Below, piece after piece: positions 16,050 to 25,830 of a stretch of DNA of 64,000 nt. Source of the DNA: Acidimicrobiales bacterium. GTDB taxonomy: Bacteria > Actinomycetota > Acidimicrobiia > Acidimicrobiales > MedAcidi-G1. Made by a program: the position numbers and the translations under genes. Positions within the stretch are counted from its first letter, which is position 1, and every line of letters begins with the position of its first letter. The notes under the pieces are model-generated. The model had not been told where the DNA came from, made no database searches, and saw only the letters and a list, made by a program, of their open reading frames with translations. The stretch spans positions 1 to 64,000 of the forward strand of contig JAAZXY010000003.1 of NCBI GenBank assembly GCA_014239855.1. The letters are read 5' to 3'.

Positions 16050-17024
16050 TCAGCGGTAACGCTCGAGGACCCGTCGGGCCGACTCCTGACGCAGGCCTTC
16101 TCCCATGCCGTCAGGGGCCGACACGACTCTGGCCGACGGGCCGAGGCGGAGCAGGAGGCGCTCCAGCCATCGGGCGGCGGTGACCGGCAGGATCACCTCC
16201 ACGCCGTCATCGGTCTCGTTCCAACCCCGGTTCGGGTACTGATCGACGACCCATCGGGCCGAAGGGTCCAGATGCAGGACGACCTCGGGCAGGGAACCAT
16301 CGGTGGGCACACCGTCCATCGCGTCGGACACGTCCTCCGGGGGAACGAAGGACTCCTCCAGCAGGGAGGCCGACCGGATCCGATCCAGTCGGAACACCCG
16401 GGTCGCTCCGGCCAGACGACAGTGGGCGGTCAGGTACCAGAAGCGGTCGTAGAGGCACCGGTGGGGCTCGACGATCCGATGGGTCTCCTCGTCCCGGTCA
16501 TAGGAGTAGTAGTCCATCTCCAGGCACCGGCCCAGCCGAACCGCCTCCTCCAGCAGGCTCAGGGACCGGCCGACCCCGGACAGGACGTTGACCTTGACCG
16601 ATTCGGCTCCGGGGCCCAACGCGGCGGACAACTTGGCCACGGCCCGATCCAGGGGCGCCATCTCGCCGTGCTCCATTCCGTCCTCGGCCAGATGGGCCGA
16701 CAGCGATCGGCCGATGGCCGCGATCTCGGCCAGTCGTGCCCGCCCCACTCCGAGGGGGCGAGCCACCAGGTCGTTGTGGAGGAGACGGACCCTGCCCTCG
16801 GTGAACTCGATGTCGAACAGATCCCAGGCGCTGAGGTATCGGATGTCGATGTCGTCTCCCAGGAACTGCACGATCTCCCGGAGGTCCGACAACAGGAGGT
16901 CCAGGGGATAGTCGAAACGCTCGGCCACCTCCCGGGGATCGGCGCCCTCGACTCCACGTTCCTCGAGCCATGGCAGGAGGTTGAGGATGCGCTTCAGTCG
17001 ATCCACGGCGGACAGGGCGCTCAC
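16050..17024 (-). CDS. pafC: PafC-like transcriptional regulator (WYL domain)
   Basis: 324 residues. N-terminal helix-turn-helix (REVAERFDYPLDLLLSDLREI), then a WYL-type ligand-binding domain (MDYYSYDRDEETHRIVEPHR, then DRFWYLTAHCR) and a C-terminal extension. With PafB it is expected to form the DNA-damage-responsive PafBC activator known from mycobacteria. ATG 17045 is an alternative start. I choose GTG 17024 because it overlaps the pafB stop as GTGA, GAGGG lies 9 bases upstream, and the resulting start VSALSAVDRL resembles mycobacterial PafC. Confidence 0.9.
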   Translation of the reverse strand: MSALSAVDRLKRILNLLPWLEERGVEGADPREVAERFDYPLDLLLSDLREIVQFLGDDIDIRYLSAWDLFDIEFTEGRVRLLHNDLVARPLGVGRARLAEIAAIGRSLSAHLAEDGMEHGEMAPLDRAVAKLSAALGPGAESVKVNVLSGVGRSLSLLEEAVRLGRCLEMDYYSYDRDEETHRIVEPHRCLYDRFWYLTAHCRLAGATRVFRLDRIRSASLLEESFVPPEDVSDAMDGVPTDGSLPEVVLHLDPSARWVVDQYPNRGWNETDDGVEVILPVTAARWLERLLLRLGPSARVVSAPDGMGEGLRQESARRVLERYR

Positions 17025-17938
17025 GAGGCCATTCCCTCGAGCCACGCCACCATGTCGGCCCTGACCTCTTCGGGACCCAGGACCTCCGCTCCATCCAGGA
17101 AGGTCAGGATGAAGCCACGGAACGCCGGGAAGTCCCGGACCGACTCGACCACCACCACCGACCCGTCCCCACGACGGTCGACCACCGAGTCAGGTCCGAG
17201 GAAGCCCTCCACCCACGCAGCATGCCGGGCATCCACCAGGACCCTGATGTCGACGGGATCGCCGGCGCCGACCCGCCAGAGGTGATCGGCCTGCACGCCA
17301 CGTGTCTCGGCCGGCGGGTCGAACTGTTCGCCGGTCACCGATACCGCGCCCTCGATCCGGTCCTTGCGGAACTGGCGGATCTCCCCCCGGAGGCGATCGT
17401 GGCCCGTGACCTGCCAGTTGCCCTTCACGAAGGCCACCTGGTGGGGCTCGACGACCCGTTGCTCACCCCGGTAGCCGAAGGTCAGGACCGATGAACCGGT
17501 CACCGCATCCAGCATGACCCGGACGTCCTCGTCAATGGGCACGTCCGCCCTGGGGATGAGAGCGGTCGGCGAGTCATCCGTCGCCCCACCTCCCACTTCC
17601 CAGAGGCTGACCTCGGTTCCCATGACCGCCAGGGCAAGCGACAACGCCACCGACTCGTCGGGTTCGAGAGGCGGGACTGCGGTACCGAACGCCGTCGGGT
17701 CGATCCGGTAGCCCTCGACATCGAACTCGGGGTTCAGTTCCATGACGACGGCGATCCCCAGGCTGGCCAGGTCGTCCCTGTCCCTGATGAACATCCGGCG
17801 AGCCGATTCGTCTTCGGAAGCCGGATAGGCGCCGACCGGCAGGCGATCCATGATCTGGCGCAGGGTCAACGGGAGACGGGTATCCATGAGGACCGCCATG
17901 AGGTCCAGGAGCCGCTCCAGTTTCGAGATTTCCGCCAC
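17021..17938 (-). CDS. pafB: PafB-like transcriptional regulator (WYL domain)
   Basis: 305 residues. An N-terminal winged helix (LTLRQIMDRLPVGAYP, RRMFIRDRDDLASLGI) is followed by a WYL domain with LTFGYRGEQRVVEPHQVAFVKGNW. The family pairs with PafC to activate DNA-repair genes in response to single-stranded DNA in mycobacteria; the same role is inferred here. The GTG start is preceded by TAGGGT at exactly 6 bases, so this gene probably opens a leaderless pafB-pafC transcript separate from pafA, which ends 68 bases upstream. Confidence 0.9.
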   Translation of the reverse strand: MAEISKLERLLDLMAVLMDTRLPLTLRQIMDRLPVGAYPASEDESARRMFIRDRDDLASLGIAVVMELNPEFDVEGYRIDPTAFGTAVPPLEPDESVALSLALAVMGTEVSLWEVGGGATDDSPTALIPRADVPIDEDVRVMLDAVTGSSVLTFGYRGEQRVVEPHQVAFVKGNWQVTGHDRLRGEIRQFRKDRIEGAVSVTGEQFDPPAETRGVQADHLWRVGAGDPVDIRVLVDARHAAWVEGFLGPDSVVDRRGDGSVVVVESVRDFPAFRGFILTFLDGAEVLGPEEVRADMVAWLEGMAS

Positions 17939-18006
17939 GGCCGGACCCTATGCCCGCCGAAGGCCGCCCGCCCGGAGGGCCACCTGGCCGGCAGCTGAGC
18001 CGGGGC

Positions 18007-19368
18007 TCAGAGCGACTCGATGAGCTTGGCCACCCGGTCGTCCTCGGAGCGGAACGGGTCCTTGCACAGCACTGTCCGCTGGGCCTGATCGTTCAACTTG
18101 AGGTGCACCCAGTCGACCGTGAAGTCCCGGTGCCGTTCCTTGGCCCGACGGATGAAGTCCCCGCGCAGGCGGGCCCGGGTGGTGGACGGCGCCTCCTCGA
18201 CGGCTGTCGAGATCTCCCGATCGGTGGTGATCCGCTCCATGAGACCACGGTCCTGCATCCGATAGTAGAGGCCGCGCTTCCGGTCCACATCGTGGTACTG
18301 GAGGTCCAGCAGGAGCACTCGGGGATCCGAGAGGGCCAGCCCGTGCCGCTCCCGGTAGGCCTCCACCAGGTGGTACTTGGCCACCCAGTCACACTCCCGG
18401 TCCAGACTCAGTGGGTCCTTCTCGATCCCGTCCAGGCAGTGCTCCCACATGGAGAGCACCTGCTGTTCCTCGTCGCTCATCTCGCGGTGCTGGGCGAACC
18501 GGACCGCCCGGTCCAGGAACTCCCGTTGGATGTCCAGGGCGCTCATCTCGCGACCGCTGGCCAGGCGGACCGGCCGACGACAGGTCAGGTCGTTGCTGAT
18601 CTCCCGAATGGCCCGGATGGGGTTCTCCAGGGTCATGTCCCGGAACACCACGCTGGGTTCCTCCAGCATCCGCAACAGCAACCCGCACGCCCCGACCTTC
18701 AGGAATGCGGCGTACTCGCTCATGTTGGAGTCGCCCACGATCACGTGCAGTCGTCGGAACCGCTCGGCATCGGCATGCGGCTCGTCCCGGGAGTTGATGA
18801 TGGGCCGCGATCTGGTGGTGGCGCTCGACACGCCCTCCCAGATGTGGGCGGCCCGCTGACTGATGCTGAAGCCCGCACCGCCCCGGGCGTTCTCGAAGAT
18901 CTTTCCTGCTCCGGCCCAGATCTGGCGGGTCACCAGGAACGGGATGAGCACCTCGTCGTATTCGGCCTGCTCGTCGCGTCGGGTGGTCAGGTAGTTCTCG
19001 TGACAGCCGTAGGAGTTGTTGGCCGAATCGGTGTTGTTCTTGAACAGGTAGACGTCGCCGTCGATCCCCTCCTCGCGCAGTCGATCCTCCGCGCTGGCCA
19101 CCAACTGCTCGAGGATCCGCTCCCCGGCCTTGTCGTGGGTCACCACCTGGCGCACGGAGTCGCATTCCGGCGTGGCGTACTCGGGGTGGGAACCCACGTC
19201 GAGGTACAGCCGGGACCCGTTCACCAGGAAGACGTTGGAACTCCGTCCCCACGAGACGACCTTCCGGAAGAGGTAGCGGGCCACCTCGTCGGGACTGAGG
19301 CGACGGGTGCCGTCGACCGTGCAGGTGATGCCGTACTCGTTCTCGATTCCGTAGATCCGACGCTGCAC
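18007..19368 (-). CDS. pafA: Pup-protein ligase PafA
   Basis: 453 residues. PafA activates the C-terminal glutamate of Pup with ATP and joins it to lysines of target proteins. It has the glutamine-synthetase-like fold with the family start [12 protein letters not shown], the metal/ATP segments [11 protein letters not shown] and [19 protein letters not shown], and [20 protein letters not shown]. The last 75 residues form the small C-terminal domain. It differs from Dop by lacking the extra loop after the first strand. GGAG lies 6 bases before the GTG start. Confidence 0.97.
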   Translation of the reverse strand: MQRRIYGIENEYGITCTVDGTRRLSPDEVARYLFRKVVSWGRSSNVFLVNGSRLYLDVGSHPEYATPECDSVRQVVTHDKAGERILEQLVASAEDRLREEGIDGDVYLFKNNTDSANNSYGCHENYLTTRRDEQAEYDEVLIPFLVTRQIWAGAGKIFENARGGAGFSISQRAAHIWEGVSSATTRSRPIINSRDEPHADAERFRRLHVIVGDSNMSEYAAFLKVGACGLLLRMLEEPSVVFRDMTLENPIRAIREISNDLTCRRPVRLASGREMSALDIQREFLDRAVRFAQHREMSDEEQQVLSMWEHCLDGIEKDPLSLDRECDWVAKYHLVEAYRERHGLALSDPRVLLLDLQYHDVDRKRGLYYRMQDRGLMERITTDREISTAVEEAPSTTRARLRGDFIRRAKERHRDFTVDWVHLKLNDQAQRTVLCKDPFRSEDDRVAKLIESL

Positions 19369-19431
19369 CTGGGGCTCCGTCCGATCAGCGCCGGGACCCG
19401 GCAGATCGGTACACGCTGGCCCGATCCGGGA

Positions 19432-20109
19432 TCACGCCAGCAGGCCGTCGAGTTCGTCGCCCTCGATCCGCCGGAAGGCACGCCGGCTGTTGGGTCGGGC
19501 CAGGACGGCCACCTCCAGGTCATCGGCCATCAGGGTCCGCTCCGGGCCGGCCAGTGCCGTCACGGCCGCCCCCACGGCCGTCGGAAGGTCGGCATCACGG
19601 GACCACGTCTCCTCGAATCGACCCCGGATGGCGTCGGCCTCTCCGCCGATCACCGCGAAGGTCCGCATGTCCATCACCGTGCCGTCGTACAGGAGGTGGA
19701 AGAGCTGGTCGCCGTCGGGTTCCTCACCCATCTCGCCGACCAGCATCTCGATCTCCAGCGGCTTGGGTTCATGGGTGAAGTAGCCACCGAGGGTCTCGGC
19801 GTAGAGGTTGGCCAGTGATCTGGCGTCCACGTCCTCGCGGCTGTAGGTGTAGCCCTTCAGGTCCGCGTGGCGGACGCCACCCTTGCGGAGGCTGTCGAAC
19901 TCGTTGTAGCGGCCGACACCGACGAAGCCGATCCGGTCGTAGATCTCGCTGACCTTGCGGAGCGTGTTGGATGGATTCTCGGCGCACAGCAGGACACCGT
20001 CGGCGTAGGTGCACCCGATGGCCGCACGGCCCCGGGCGATGCCCTTGCGGGCGAAGTCCGCCTTGTCCTTCATGAGCTGCTCGGGCGAGACGTACATGGG
20101 CATGCTCAT
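19432..20109 (-). CDS. prcA: Proteasome subunit alpha
   Basis: 225 residues. PrcA forms the outer rings of the 20S core and gates entry. The N-terminal gate helix region [22 protein letters not shown], the [20 protein letters not shown] core and the C-terminal end are as in actinobacterial PrcA. As expected for an alpha subunit there is no catalytic threonine. It overlaps prcB by four bases (ATGA), so the two subunits are translated in step. Confidence 0.97.
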   Translation of the reverse strand: MSMPMYVSPEQLMKDKADFARKGIARGRAAIGCTYADGVLLCAENPSNTLRKVSEIYDRIGFVGVGRYNEFDSLRKGGVRHADLKGYTYSREDVDARSLANLYAETLGGYFTHEPKPLEIEMLVGEMGEEPDGDQLFHLLYDGTVMDMRTFAVIGGEADAIRGRFEETWSRDADLPTAVGAAVTALAGPERTLMADDLEVAVLARPNSRRAFRRIEGDELDGLLA

Positions 20110-20936
20110 GACGAGGCACCTCCACCGGACCGGTTACCGGCACGATTGCCGGTCAGAGAATCCAGCAGCGCCGTGGTCCGGTCGGCCACCCGCTGGTCAT
20201 CGAGGCGTTCGAAGCCCTCAGCGGTGATGCTGGCCACCACCGGGTAGATCCCCCGGATCGGATCGGGGCCGCCGGTGGCGCTGTCCTCGTCGGCCGCCTG
20301 GAAGAGGGCCTCCACCACGACGTCCACCGCCTCGTCCTCCGTCATGTCCTCGCGGTACCGCAACTTGACCACCGTCGAGGCGTGCAGCATTCCCGAGCCG
20401 GTCGCCGCGTGGTCGCGTTCCTCATACCGACCGCCGGTCACGTCGTACTGGAAGAGACGCCCGGTCTCCTGTCGGTGGTCGTACCCGGCGAACAACGGCA
20501 CCACGACGAGGCCCTGCATGGCCAGCGGCAGGTTGGCGCGGAGCATCTGGCTGAGCTGGTTGGCCTTTCCATCCAGGCTCAGCGCCTTGCCCTCCACCTT
20601 CTCGTAGTGCTCGAGCTGGAGTTGGAAGAGCCGGACCATCTCCATGGCGATGCCGGCCGTCCCGCTGATGGCCACACCGGAGTGCCGGTCTGCCGGGAAC
20701 ACCTTCTCGATGGAACGGTGGCTGATGAAGTTCCCCGATGTGGCCCGCCGGTCGCCGGCCATGATCACGCCATCGCGGTGGCGTACCGCCACGACCGTGG
20801 TGGCGTGCGGGGTCAGGCTCGGGTCCACTCCCGCTGCGCCCCGGAATGACTCGGCCGGCCCCATGCCCACGTGGTCGAGCAGCCCCAGGAAACTCGGCCC
20901 CGGGTCGTCCTCGGGGCGAAACAGCGGGAGGTTCAC
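20106..20936 (-). CDS. prcB: Proteasome subunit beta, with propeptide
   Basis: 276 residues. PrcB carries the protease sites of the 20S core. The mature subunit should begin at Thr46 (HA/TTVVAV), leaving a 45-residue propeptide; the catalytic Asp and Lys are in [14 protein letters not shown] and IEKVFPAD. Other conserved stretches are [22 protein letters not shown] and RGIYPVV. It begins 5 bases after the pup stop codon and overlaps prcA, giving a pup-prcB-prcA unit. Confidence 0.97.
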   Translation of the reverse strand: MNLPLFRPEDDPGPSFLGLLDHVGMGPAESFRGAAGVDPSLTPHATTVVAVRHRDGVIMAGDRRATSGNFISHRSIEKVFPADRHSGVAISGTAGIAMEMVRLFQLQLEHYEKVEGKALSLDGKANQLSQMLRANLPLAMQGLVVVPLFAGYDHRQETGRLFQYDVTGGRYEERDHAATGSGMLHASTVVKLRYREDMTEDEAVDVVVEALFQAADEDSATGGPDPIRGIYPVVASITAEGFERLDDQRVADRTTALLDSLTGNRAGNRSGGGASS

Positions 20937-20941
20937 GAGCG

Positions 20942-21160
20942 CTACTCGCCGCCCTTCTGGATGTAGCTCTTCACGAACTCCTCGGCGTTGGTCTCCAGCA
21001 CCTCGTCGATCTCGTCGAGGAGGTCGTCCAACTCGCCCTTCAGGCGTTCACCGCGCTCGGTGGCCCCGGGTGCCGCGGCCACCTCTTCGGTGGCGGCCTC
21101 GTCGGTCGAATCGGCCTCCCGCTGGCGCCGCTCCTGTTCCGTGCGTTCCTGTTCAGCCAT
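20942..21160 (-). CDS. pup: Prokaryotic ubiquitin-like protein Pup, ending in Gly-Gly-Glu
   Basis: 72 residues. Pup is the small disordered tag joined to proteins for delivery to the Mpa-proteasome. The Mpa-binding coiled-coil segment ([19 protein letters not shown]) and the conserved C-terminus [10 protein letters not shown] are present. The last residue is Glu72, not Gln, so the gene already encodes the ligation-ready form and deamidation by Dop should be unnecessary. GAGGG about 6 bases before ATG 21160 supports the start; frames extending further upstream are not Pup-like. Confidence 0.97.
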   Translation of the reverse strand: MAEQERTEQERRQREADSTDEAATEEVAAAPGATERGERLKGELDDLLDEIDEVLETNAEEFVKSYIQKGGE

Positions 21161-21207
21161 GGACGTCCCTCGACTCGCTCTCCATCGGTCCCGCCGACCA
21201 GCCGCCG

Positions 21208-22719
21208 TCAGGCGGACAGTCGGTCGAGTAGTTCTTCCACCGTCTCGCAGGTGTCGAGGAGCGTACCCACGTGCTCCTCGGTGCCACGGGAGGGCTCCAT
21301 CATGGGCACCCGACGCAGCGCCTCGCCACCGGCATCGAAGACCATGGAGTCCCAGTTGGCGGCCACCACCCGGTCGGGCCACCGGGACAGGCACCGTCCA
21401 CGGAAATAGGCCCGGGTGTCGGTGGGGGGCGTACGGGTGGCCAGACGGGCATCGGCGGGATCGACCAGGGTCTCGGCACCCAGCCGGGCGAAGAGTGAAC
21501 GATCCGGTCGCAGGTCGTGGTACTGGAGGTCCACGGCAGCCAGCTTCAGGTCGGACGGATCCAGGCCGTGGCGGTCCCGCACCCCTTCCACCACCCGCCG
21601 CTTGGTCACCCAGTCCACCTGGCCGGCCAACGATTCGGGATCGGATTCGAGTCCGCCCAGGACCGCTTCCCACCGGCGGACGACCTCATGGGCCACCGGG
21701 CCGCCCACCAGGGCGTCCCCCCGGTCGTCGAGGTACTTCCGGGCCGCTGTGAGGAGTTCCCACTGGACCTCGACAGCGGTAGCCGTCCGACCATCGGCCA
21801 GCTCCAGGGGCCGAGCGAGGGACAGGTCCCACGAGACCGCCTGCAGGGCCCGCACCGGGTCGACGATGGCCAACCGGGGATCGATCAGGTCCTCTTCGAC
21901 CATGGCCAGCACCAGGGCGGTGGTCCCCACCTTGAGGAAGGTCGCCACCTCGCACATGTTGGCGTCGCCCACGATCACGTGGAGGCGCCGGTAGCGCAGC
22001 GGATCGGCGTGCGGCTCGTCCCGGGTGTTGATGATGGGGCGCTTCAGCGTCGTCTCGAGCCCCACCTCCTCCTCGAAGAAGTCGGCCCGCTGGGTGAGTT
22101 GGAACGCGATGTGGTCGCGGTCCCGGAAGGGCAGCTCGCATCCCACCTTTCCGGCGCCGGTGAAGACCTGCCGGGTCACGAAGTGGGTGGTGGCGTGCTG
22201 GACGATCCGACTGAACGGCGTGGACCGGTCCATCAGGTAGTTCTCGTGACAGCCGTAGCTGTTGCCCTTGCCGTCCGAGTTGTTCTTGTAGACGACGAGT
22301 TCCTGGCCGTCGGGCAACACGGCGTTGGCCGCCTCCATCGACTCGATGAGGATGTGGTCGGCCGCCCGATCCTGGAGCACGATCGACAACGGGTCGGCGC
22401 ACTCGGGGGTGCTCAACTCAGGATGGGCGTGGTCCACGTAGTAGCGGGCGCCGTTGGTGAGCACGGCGTTCACGAGGTGGGTTTCGATCTCGGGAGCCAT
22501 GGCGTCCAGCGGAGTGAAGCCACGGAGGTCGACGGCCGGCGACTCGTCGACGAAGTCCCAACCCACCCGGGGCGCCCCCGGGCCCCGACCCGGCTCGGTC
22601 CGACGACTCAGGTAGGCGTTGATGAGCAGCGATGAGGCGCTGATCGGATTCGGGTCGGGCACGCCCCGGTGGACGATGCCGTACTCGGTCTCGATGCCGA
22701 GGGTCTTGGGAACGGGCAT
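21208..22719 (-). CDS. dop: Deamidase/depupylase Dop
   Basis: 503 residues, a homologue of PafA. Dop removes Pup from substrates and, where Pup ends in Gln, deamidates it. Family features: start TLGIETEYGIVHRG, an extra region after it (about residues 30-75) that corresponds to the Dop loop, then [31 protein letters not shown] and INTRDEPHADPLRYRRLHV. Because Pup here ends in Glu, depupylation should be its main job. It sits between mpa (36 bases upstream) and pup (47 bases downstream). Confidence 0.96.
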   Translation of the reverse strand: MPVPKTLGIETEYGIVHRGVPDPNPISASSLLINAYLSRRTEPGRGPGAPRVGWDFVDESPAVDLRGFTPLDAMAPEIETHLVNAVLTNGARYYVDHAHPELSTPECADPLSIVLQDRAADHILIESMEAANAVLPDGQELVVYKNNSDGKGNSYGCHENYLMDRSTPFSRIVQHATTHFVTRQVFTGAGKVGCELPFRDRDHIAFQLTQRADFFEEEVGLETTLKRPIINTRDEPHADPLRYRRLHVIVGDANMCEVATFLKVGTTALVLAMVEEDLIDPRLAIVDPVRALQAVSWDLSLARPLELADGRTATAVEVQWELLTAARKYLDDRGDALVGGPVAHEVVRRWEAVLGGLESDPESLAGQVDWVTKRRVVEGVRDRHGLDPSDLKLAAVDLQYHDLRPDRSLFARLGAETLVDPADARLATRTPPTDTRAYFRGRCLSRWPDRVVAANWDSMVFDAGGEALRRVPMMEPSRGTEEHVGTLLDTCETVEELLDRLSA

Positions 22720-22755
22720 GGTCCGGGGTCGACGGCCTACTCGGGGGCGAAGGCC

Positions 22756-24531
22756 CTAGAGGTACTGCCCGGTGCCGACGCCCTCGATGGCCCGGCCACC
22801 GGACTCGTCGGTCTTCTTGGAGACCAGGGTCCGGACGTAGACGATCCGCTCCCCCTTCTTGCCGGAGATCTTCGCCCAGTCATCGGGGTTCGTGGTGTTG
22901 GGCAGGTCCTCGTGCTCGGTGAACTCCTGGCGGACCGACTGCACCATGTCCTCGGTACGGATGCCCCGTGGCCCGCCAGCCAGTTGGCGCTTGATGGCCA
23001 ACTTCTTGGCCCGGCGAACGATGTTCTCCACCATGGCCCCCGAGGAGAAGTCCCGGAAATAGAGGATCTCCTTGTCGCCGTTCTGGTAGGTCACCTCGAG
23101 GAATCGATTCTGTTCCTCGTCGCTGTACATCTCCGACACCGTCTCGTCGATCATGGCCAGCGCCGCCTTGTTGCGGTCGCCACCACCAACCGTCTCGATG
23201 AGGCCCTCGTCGATGGGGAGGTCGCCCACCAGGTAGCGGGAGAAGATGGCTGCGGCGGCCGTGGCGTCCGGACGTTCGATCTTGATCTTCACGTCGAGGC
23301 GGCCGGGCCGCAGGATTGCCGGGTCGATGAGGTCCTCCCGGTTCGACGCACCGATCACGATGACGTTGCGGAGGGTTTCCACCCCGTCGATCTCGGCCAA
23401 CAGCTGCGGCACGATGGTGGACTCGATGTCCGAACTGATGCCGGTGCCCCGGGTACGGAACAGGGATTCCATCTCGTCGAAGAAGACGATCACCGGCCAG
23501 CCCTGTTCAGACTTCTCGCGGGCCCGCTGGAACACCAGACGGATCTGGCGTTCGGTCTCGCCCACGTACTTGTTCAGCAGTTCCGGGCCCTTGATGTTCA
23601 GGAAGTAGCTCCGGGCCTCCTGGTCGCCGGACACCTCCGAGACCTTGGCGGCCAGAGAGTTGGCCACTGCCTTGGCGATGAGCGTCTTGCCGCACCCCGG
23701 GGGTCCGTACAGCAGAATTCCCTTGGGGGCCGGCAGGTCGTATTCGGCGAACAGGTCCTGGTGCAGGAACGGGAGTTCCACGGCGTCCACGATCTGTTCG
23801 ATCTGGCGATCCAGACCACCGACGTCCTCGTAACAGACGTCCGGGATCTCCTCGAGCACCAGGTCCTCGACCTCCGGCTTGGGGAGGACCTCCAGGAGCA
23901 GTCCCGAGCGGGGGTCCAGCATCACCGAATCACCGCTGTGCAGGCCGCTGCCCACCAGTTCGTCGGCCAGCTCGGCCACCCGTTCCTCGTCGCCCCGACC
24001 GACCACCACGGCCCGCTGGCCACCGGCCAGCACCTCCTTGACCGTCACCACCTCACCCGTGCTGTCGTGCGTCCTGGCCATCACGATGCTCATGGAGTCG
24101 TTGAGCACCACCTCCTGTCCCGGGTGGAGGCCATCGGCCAGTTCGGGGTGGATGCCGACACGCATCTTGCGACCACTGGAGTGCACGTCGGCCGAGCCGT
24201 CGTCGTTGAGTTGCAGGACGGTGCCGTAGGCCGAGGGGGGCTGGGAGAGTTTCTCGACCTCGTCACGGAGCACGGTGATGCGCTCCCGGGCCGTTTCGAT
24301 GGTGGCCGTCAACTTCTGGTTCCGGGCGTTGGAGCGGGCCAACTCACGGCTGGCGTCGCGGGCCTCGGATTCCAGCAGGTGGATCTGGCGGGGCGTGTCG
24401 ACCAGTCGGCGGCGGAGTTCGGCCACCTCGCGTTCGAGGCCGTCCCGGTCGAGGGCGTCCACCTCCTCGGAGTCGTCACCACCGGTGCCCGGCAGGTCCT
24501 CTCCGGCGGCTTCAGCCGCGATCTCGTCCAC
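22756..24531 (-). CDS. mpa: Proteasome-associated AAA ATPase Mpa/ARC
   Basis: 591 residues. Mpa is a hexameric unfoldase that binds Pup by its N-terminal coiled coil and feeds substrates into the 20S core. Order: acidic N-terminus, coiled coil (about 28-95), two OB domains (100-235), AAA module with Walker A GPPGCGKT (near 275) and Walker [10 protein letters not shown] (near 350), and arginine-finger region [17 protein letters not shown]. The C-terminus is GQYL, the docking tail that opens the alpha-ring gate. The GTG start has TAGGGT exactly 6 bases upstream. Confidence 0.97.
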   Translation of the reverse strand: MDEIAAEAAGEDLPGTGGDDSEEVDALDRDGLEREVAELRRRLVDTPRQIHLLESEARDASRELARSNARNQKLTATIETARERITVLRDEVEKLSQPPSAYGTVLQLNDDGSADVHSSGRKMRVGIHPELADGLHPGQEVVLNDSMSIVMARTHDSTGEVVTVKEVLAGGQRAVVVGRGDEERVAELADELVGSGLHSGDSVMLDPRSGLLLEVLPKPEVEDLVLEEIPDVCYEDVGGLDRQIEQIVDAVELPFLHQDLFAEYDLPAPKGILLYGPPGCGKTLIAKAVANSLAAKVSEVSGDQEARSYFLNIKGPELLNKYVGETERQIRLVFQRAREKSEQGWPVIVFFDEMESLFRTRGTGISSDIESTIVPQLLAEIDGVETLRNVIVIGASNREDLIDPAILRPGRLDVKIKIERPDATAAAAIFSRYLVGDLPIDEGLIETVGGGDRNKAALAMIDETVSEMYSDEEQNRFLEVTYQNGDKEILYFRDFSSGAMVENIVRRAKKLAIKRQLAGGPRGIRTEDMVQSVRQEFTEHEDLPNTTNPDDWAKISGKKGERIVYVRTLVSKKTDESGGRAIEGVGTGQYL

Positions 24532-24735
24532 GGGGCGACCCTAGCCCCGGGCTCCGGAGCGGCCGGTGCCACCGGTCACCCGAACCGGTCGATGCGGTGC
24601 GCGGCTGGGGCCAATCGCTACACTCCACCCTGTCCCCACGATGGCCACCGCCTCGGGGGATCGGGCCGGTCGCTCCGGCTCCGACCGAACATCCCGGCAC
24701 GGCCCGCCGTGCCCGCAGAGAGGAATCCCCCCACG

Positions 24736-24972
24736 ATGAAGGTCTGGATCGACCAGGATCTGTGCACCGGCGATGGCCTGTGCGAGGAGATCGCCCCCGA
24801 CGTCTTCGCCCTGTTGGACGATGGCCTGGCCTACGTCAAGGACGGGGACAAGATCCTCAGCGACCCGGCTGGCGCCGAGGCCGTGGTCTCCGTGCCCGCT
24901 GGGCAGGAGGAGGCCACCATCGAGTCGGCCGAGGAGTGCCCCGGGGAGTGCATCTACATCGAGGTCGACTGA
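24736..24972 (+). CDS. Small ferredoxin, probably [3Fe-4S]
   Basis: 78 residues. Cysteines at 10, 16 and 68 in CTGDGLCEE and EECPGEC, with the middle position of the first motif being Gly, match single-cluster [3Fe-4S] ferredoxins that pass electrons to cytochromes P450 or other oxidoreductases. Cys72 is extra. Many acidic residues are expected for this family. It is divergent from mpa with about 200 bases between, and no redox partner gene is adjacent. AGAGAGGA 10-15 bases before the ATG is a usable ribosome-binding site, and TACACT at about 24617 is a possible -10 box. Confidence 0.88.
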   Translation: MKVWIDQDLCTGDGLCEEIAPDVFALLDDGLAYVKDGDKILSDPAGAEAVVSVPAGQEEATIESAEECPGECIYIEVD

Positions 24973-24995
24973 CCCCGATCCCCACGATCGCAGTT

Positions 24996-25025
24996 CGAAT
25001 GGGCGGCCTCCGGGCCGCCCATTCG
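24996..25025. terminator. Strong 13-bp hairpin terminator
   Basis: CGAATGGGCGGCC (24996-25008) pairs perfectly with 25013-25025 around a TCCG loop; the next bases are GCGTTTTC, giving a short U-run for the rightward transcript. It lies between the stops of the ferredoxin gene and the leftward protease gene, so it can end both transcripts. Confidence 0.85.
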
Positions 25026-25038
25026 GCGTTTTCGGGCC

Positions 25039-25830
25039 TTACTCGATGCAGGGCCCGGCTGGCTCCGGGTGGTGTCCGACCCGTTCCAGCAGGGCCTGCA
25101 GCGCACCGGCCTGCACGGCATACGCCACCGGCGAGCCACCACGGGCCCGCGAAAAGGTGATACCGACCACCCGTCCCGCGTCATCCACCACGGCAGCCCC
25201 GGAGTGTCCGGTGAGCACTGTCGCCGCCAGGGTCAACGCATCACGGCCGTCGGCCGCCCTTCCGTAGACGTCGGCCCCGGTGGCTCGGATACGGCGGACG
25301 ATACCCGCCGGCACGGCCCGGGGACCGGCCTCCTCGTGCACCAGGATGGCCCCCACCGTGCCGGCGACCGCCTCGCCCAGCATCAACGGCTCGGGCATGG
25401 TCGGGGCGTCGACAGGGGCGAGCACCGCGAGGTCGGCCACCGGGTCGAAGCCCACCACGCGTGTGGCCACCTCCCGGTCGCCAATGGTGACCACCGGTGT
25501 CGCGATACCGGCCACCACGTGGGCGTTGGTCGCCACCAGTCCCCCGTCGACCACGAAGCCCGACCCGACCTGGGCCCGGCGGCAGTCGAGACCACGGACA
25601 CCCACCGTCGATGCCAGGAGGCGGGCCACCAGTTCGTCGGGCAGGCCGTGTCCAGCGGGAGGCGGACCCACGTCCGTCGGATCCACGATGGTGATCTCCA
25701 CCTGGTCCGGACCGTCGGCGTCGGTATCGCCGGCCACCACGAGGACGGCCACCACGACAGCCATCACCATGACCCCCACCACCAACACCGGCCAGGCGCC
25801 CGCCAGTCGGGCGACCCGGAGACCGATCAC
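25039..25830 (-). CDS. Membrane-anchored trypsin-like serine protease (MarP-like)
   Basis: 263 residues. One N-terminal transmembrane helix (about 14-34) is followed by a chymotrypsin-fold domain outside the membrane. The triad is His104 (TNAHVVAG), Asp133 (DPVADLAVL) and Ser210 (TGHSGAAV). Cys83 and Cys261 are placed so that they could form the disulphide that regulates mycobacterial MarP, but the multi-helix membrane domain of MarP is missing. It may act in envelope stress or cell-wall enzyme processing. It is the last gene of the dacB operon and overlaps trmI by 4 bases. Confidence 0.82.
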   Translation of the reverse strand: MIGLRVARLAGAWPVLVVGVMVMAVVVAVLVVAGDTDADGPDQVEITIVDPTDVGPPPAGHGLPDELVARLLASTVGVRGLDCRRAQVGSGFVVDGGLVATNAHVVAGIATPVVTIGDREVATRVVGFDPVADLAVLAPVDAPTMPEPLMLGEAVAGTVGAILVHEEAGPRAVPAGIVRRIRATGADVYGRAADGRDALTLAATVLTGHSGAAVVDDAGRVVGITFSRARGGSPVAYAVQAGALQALLERVGHHPEPAGPCIE

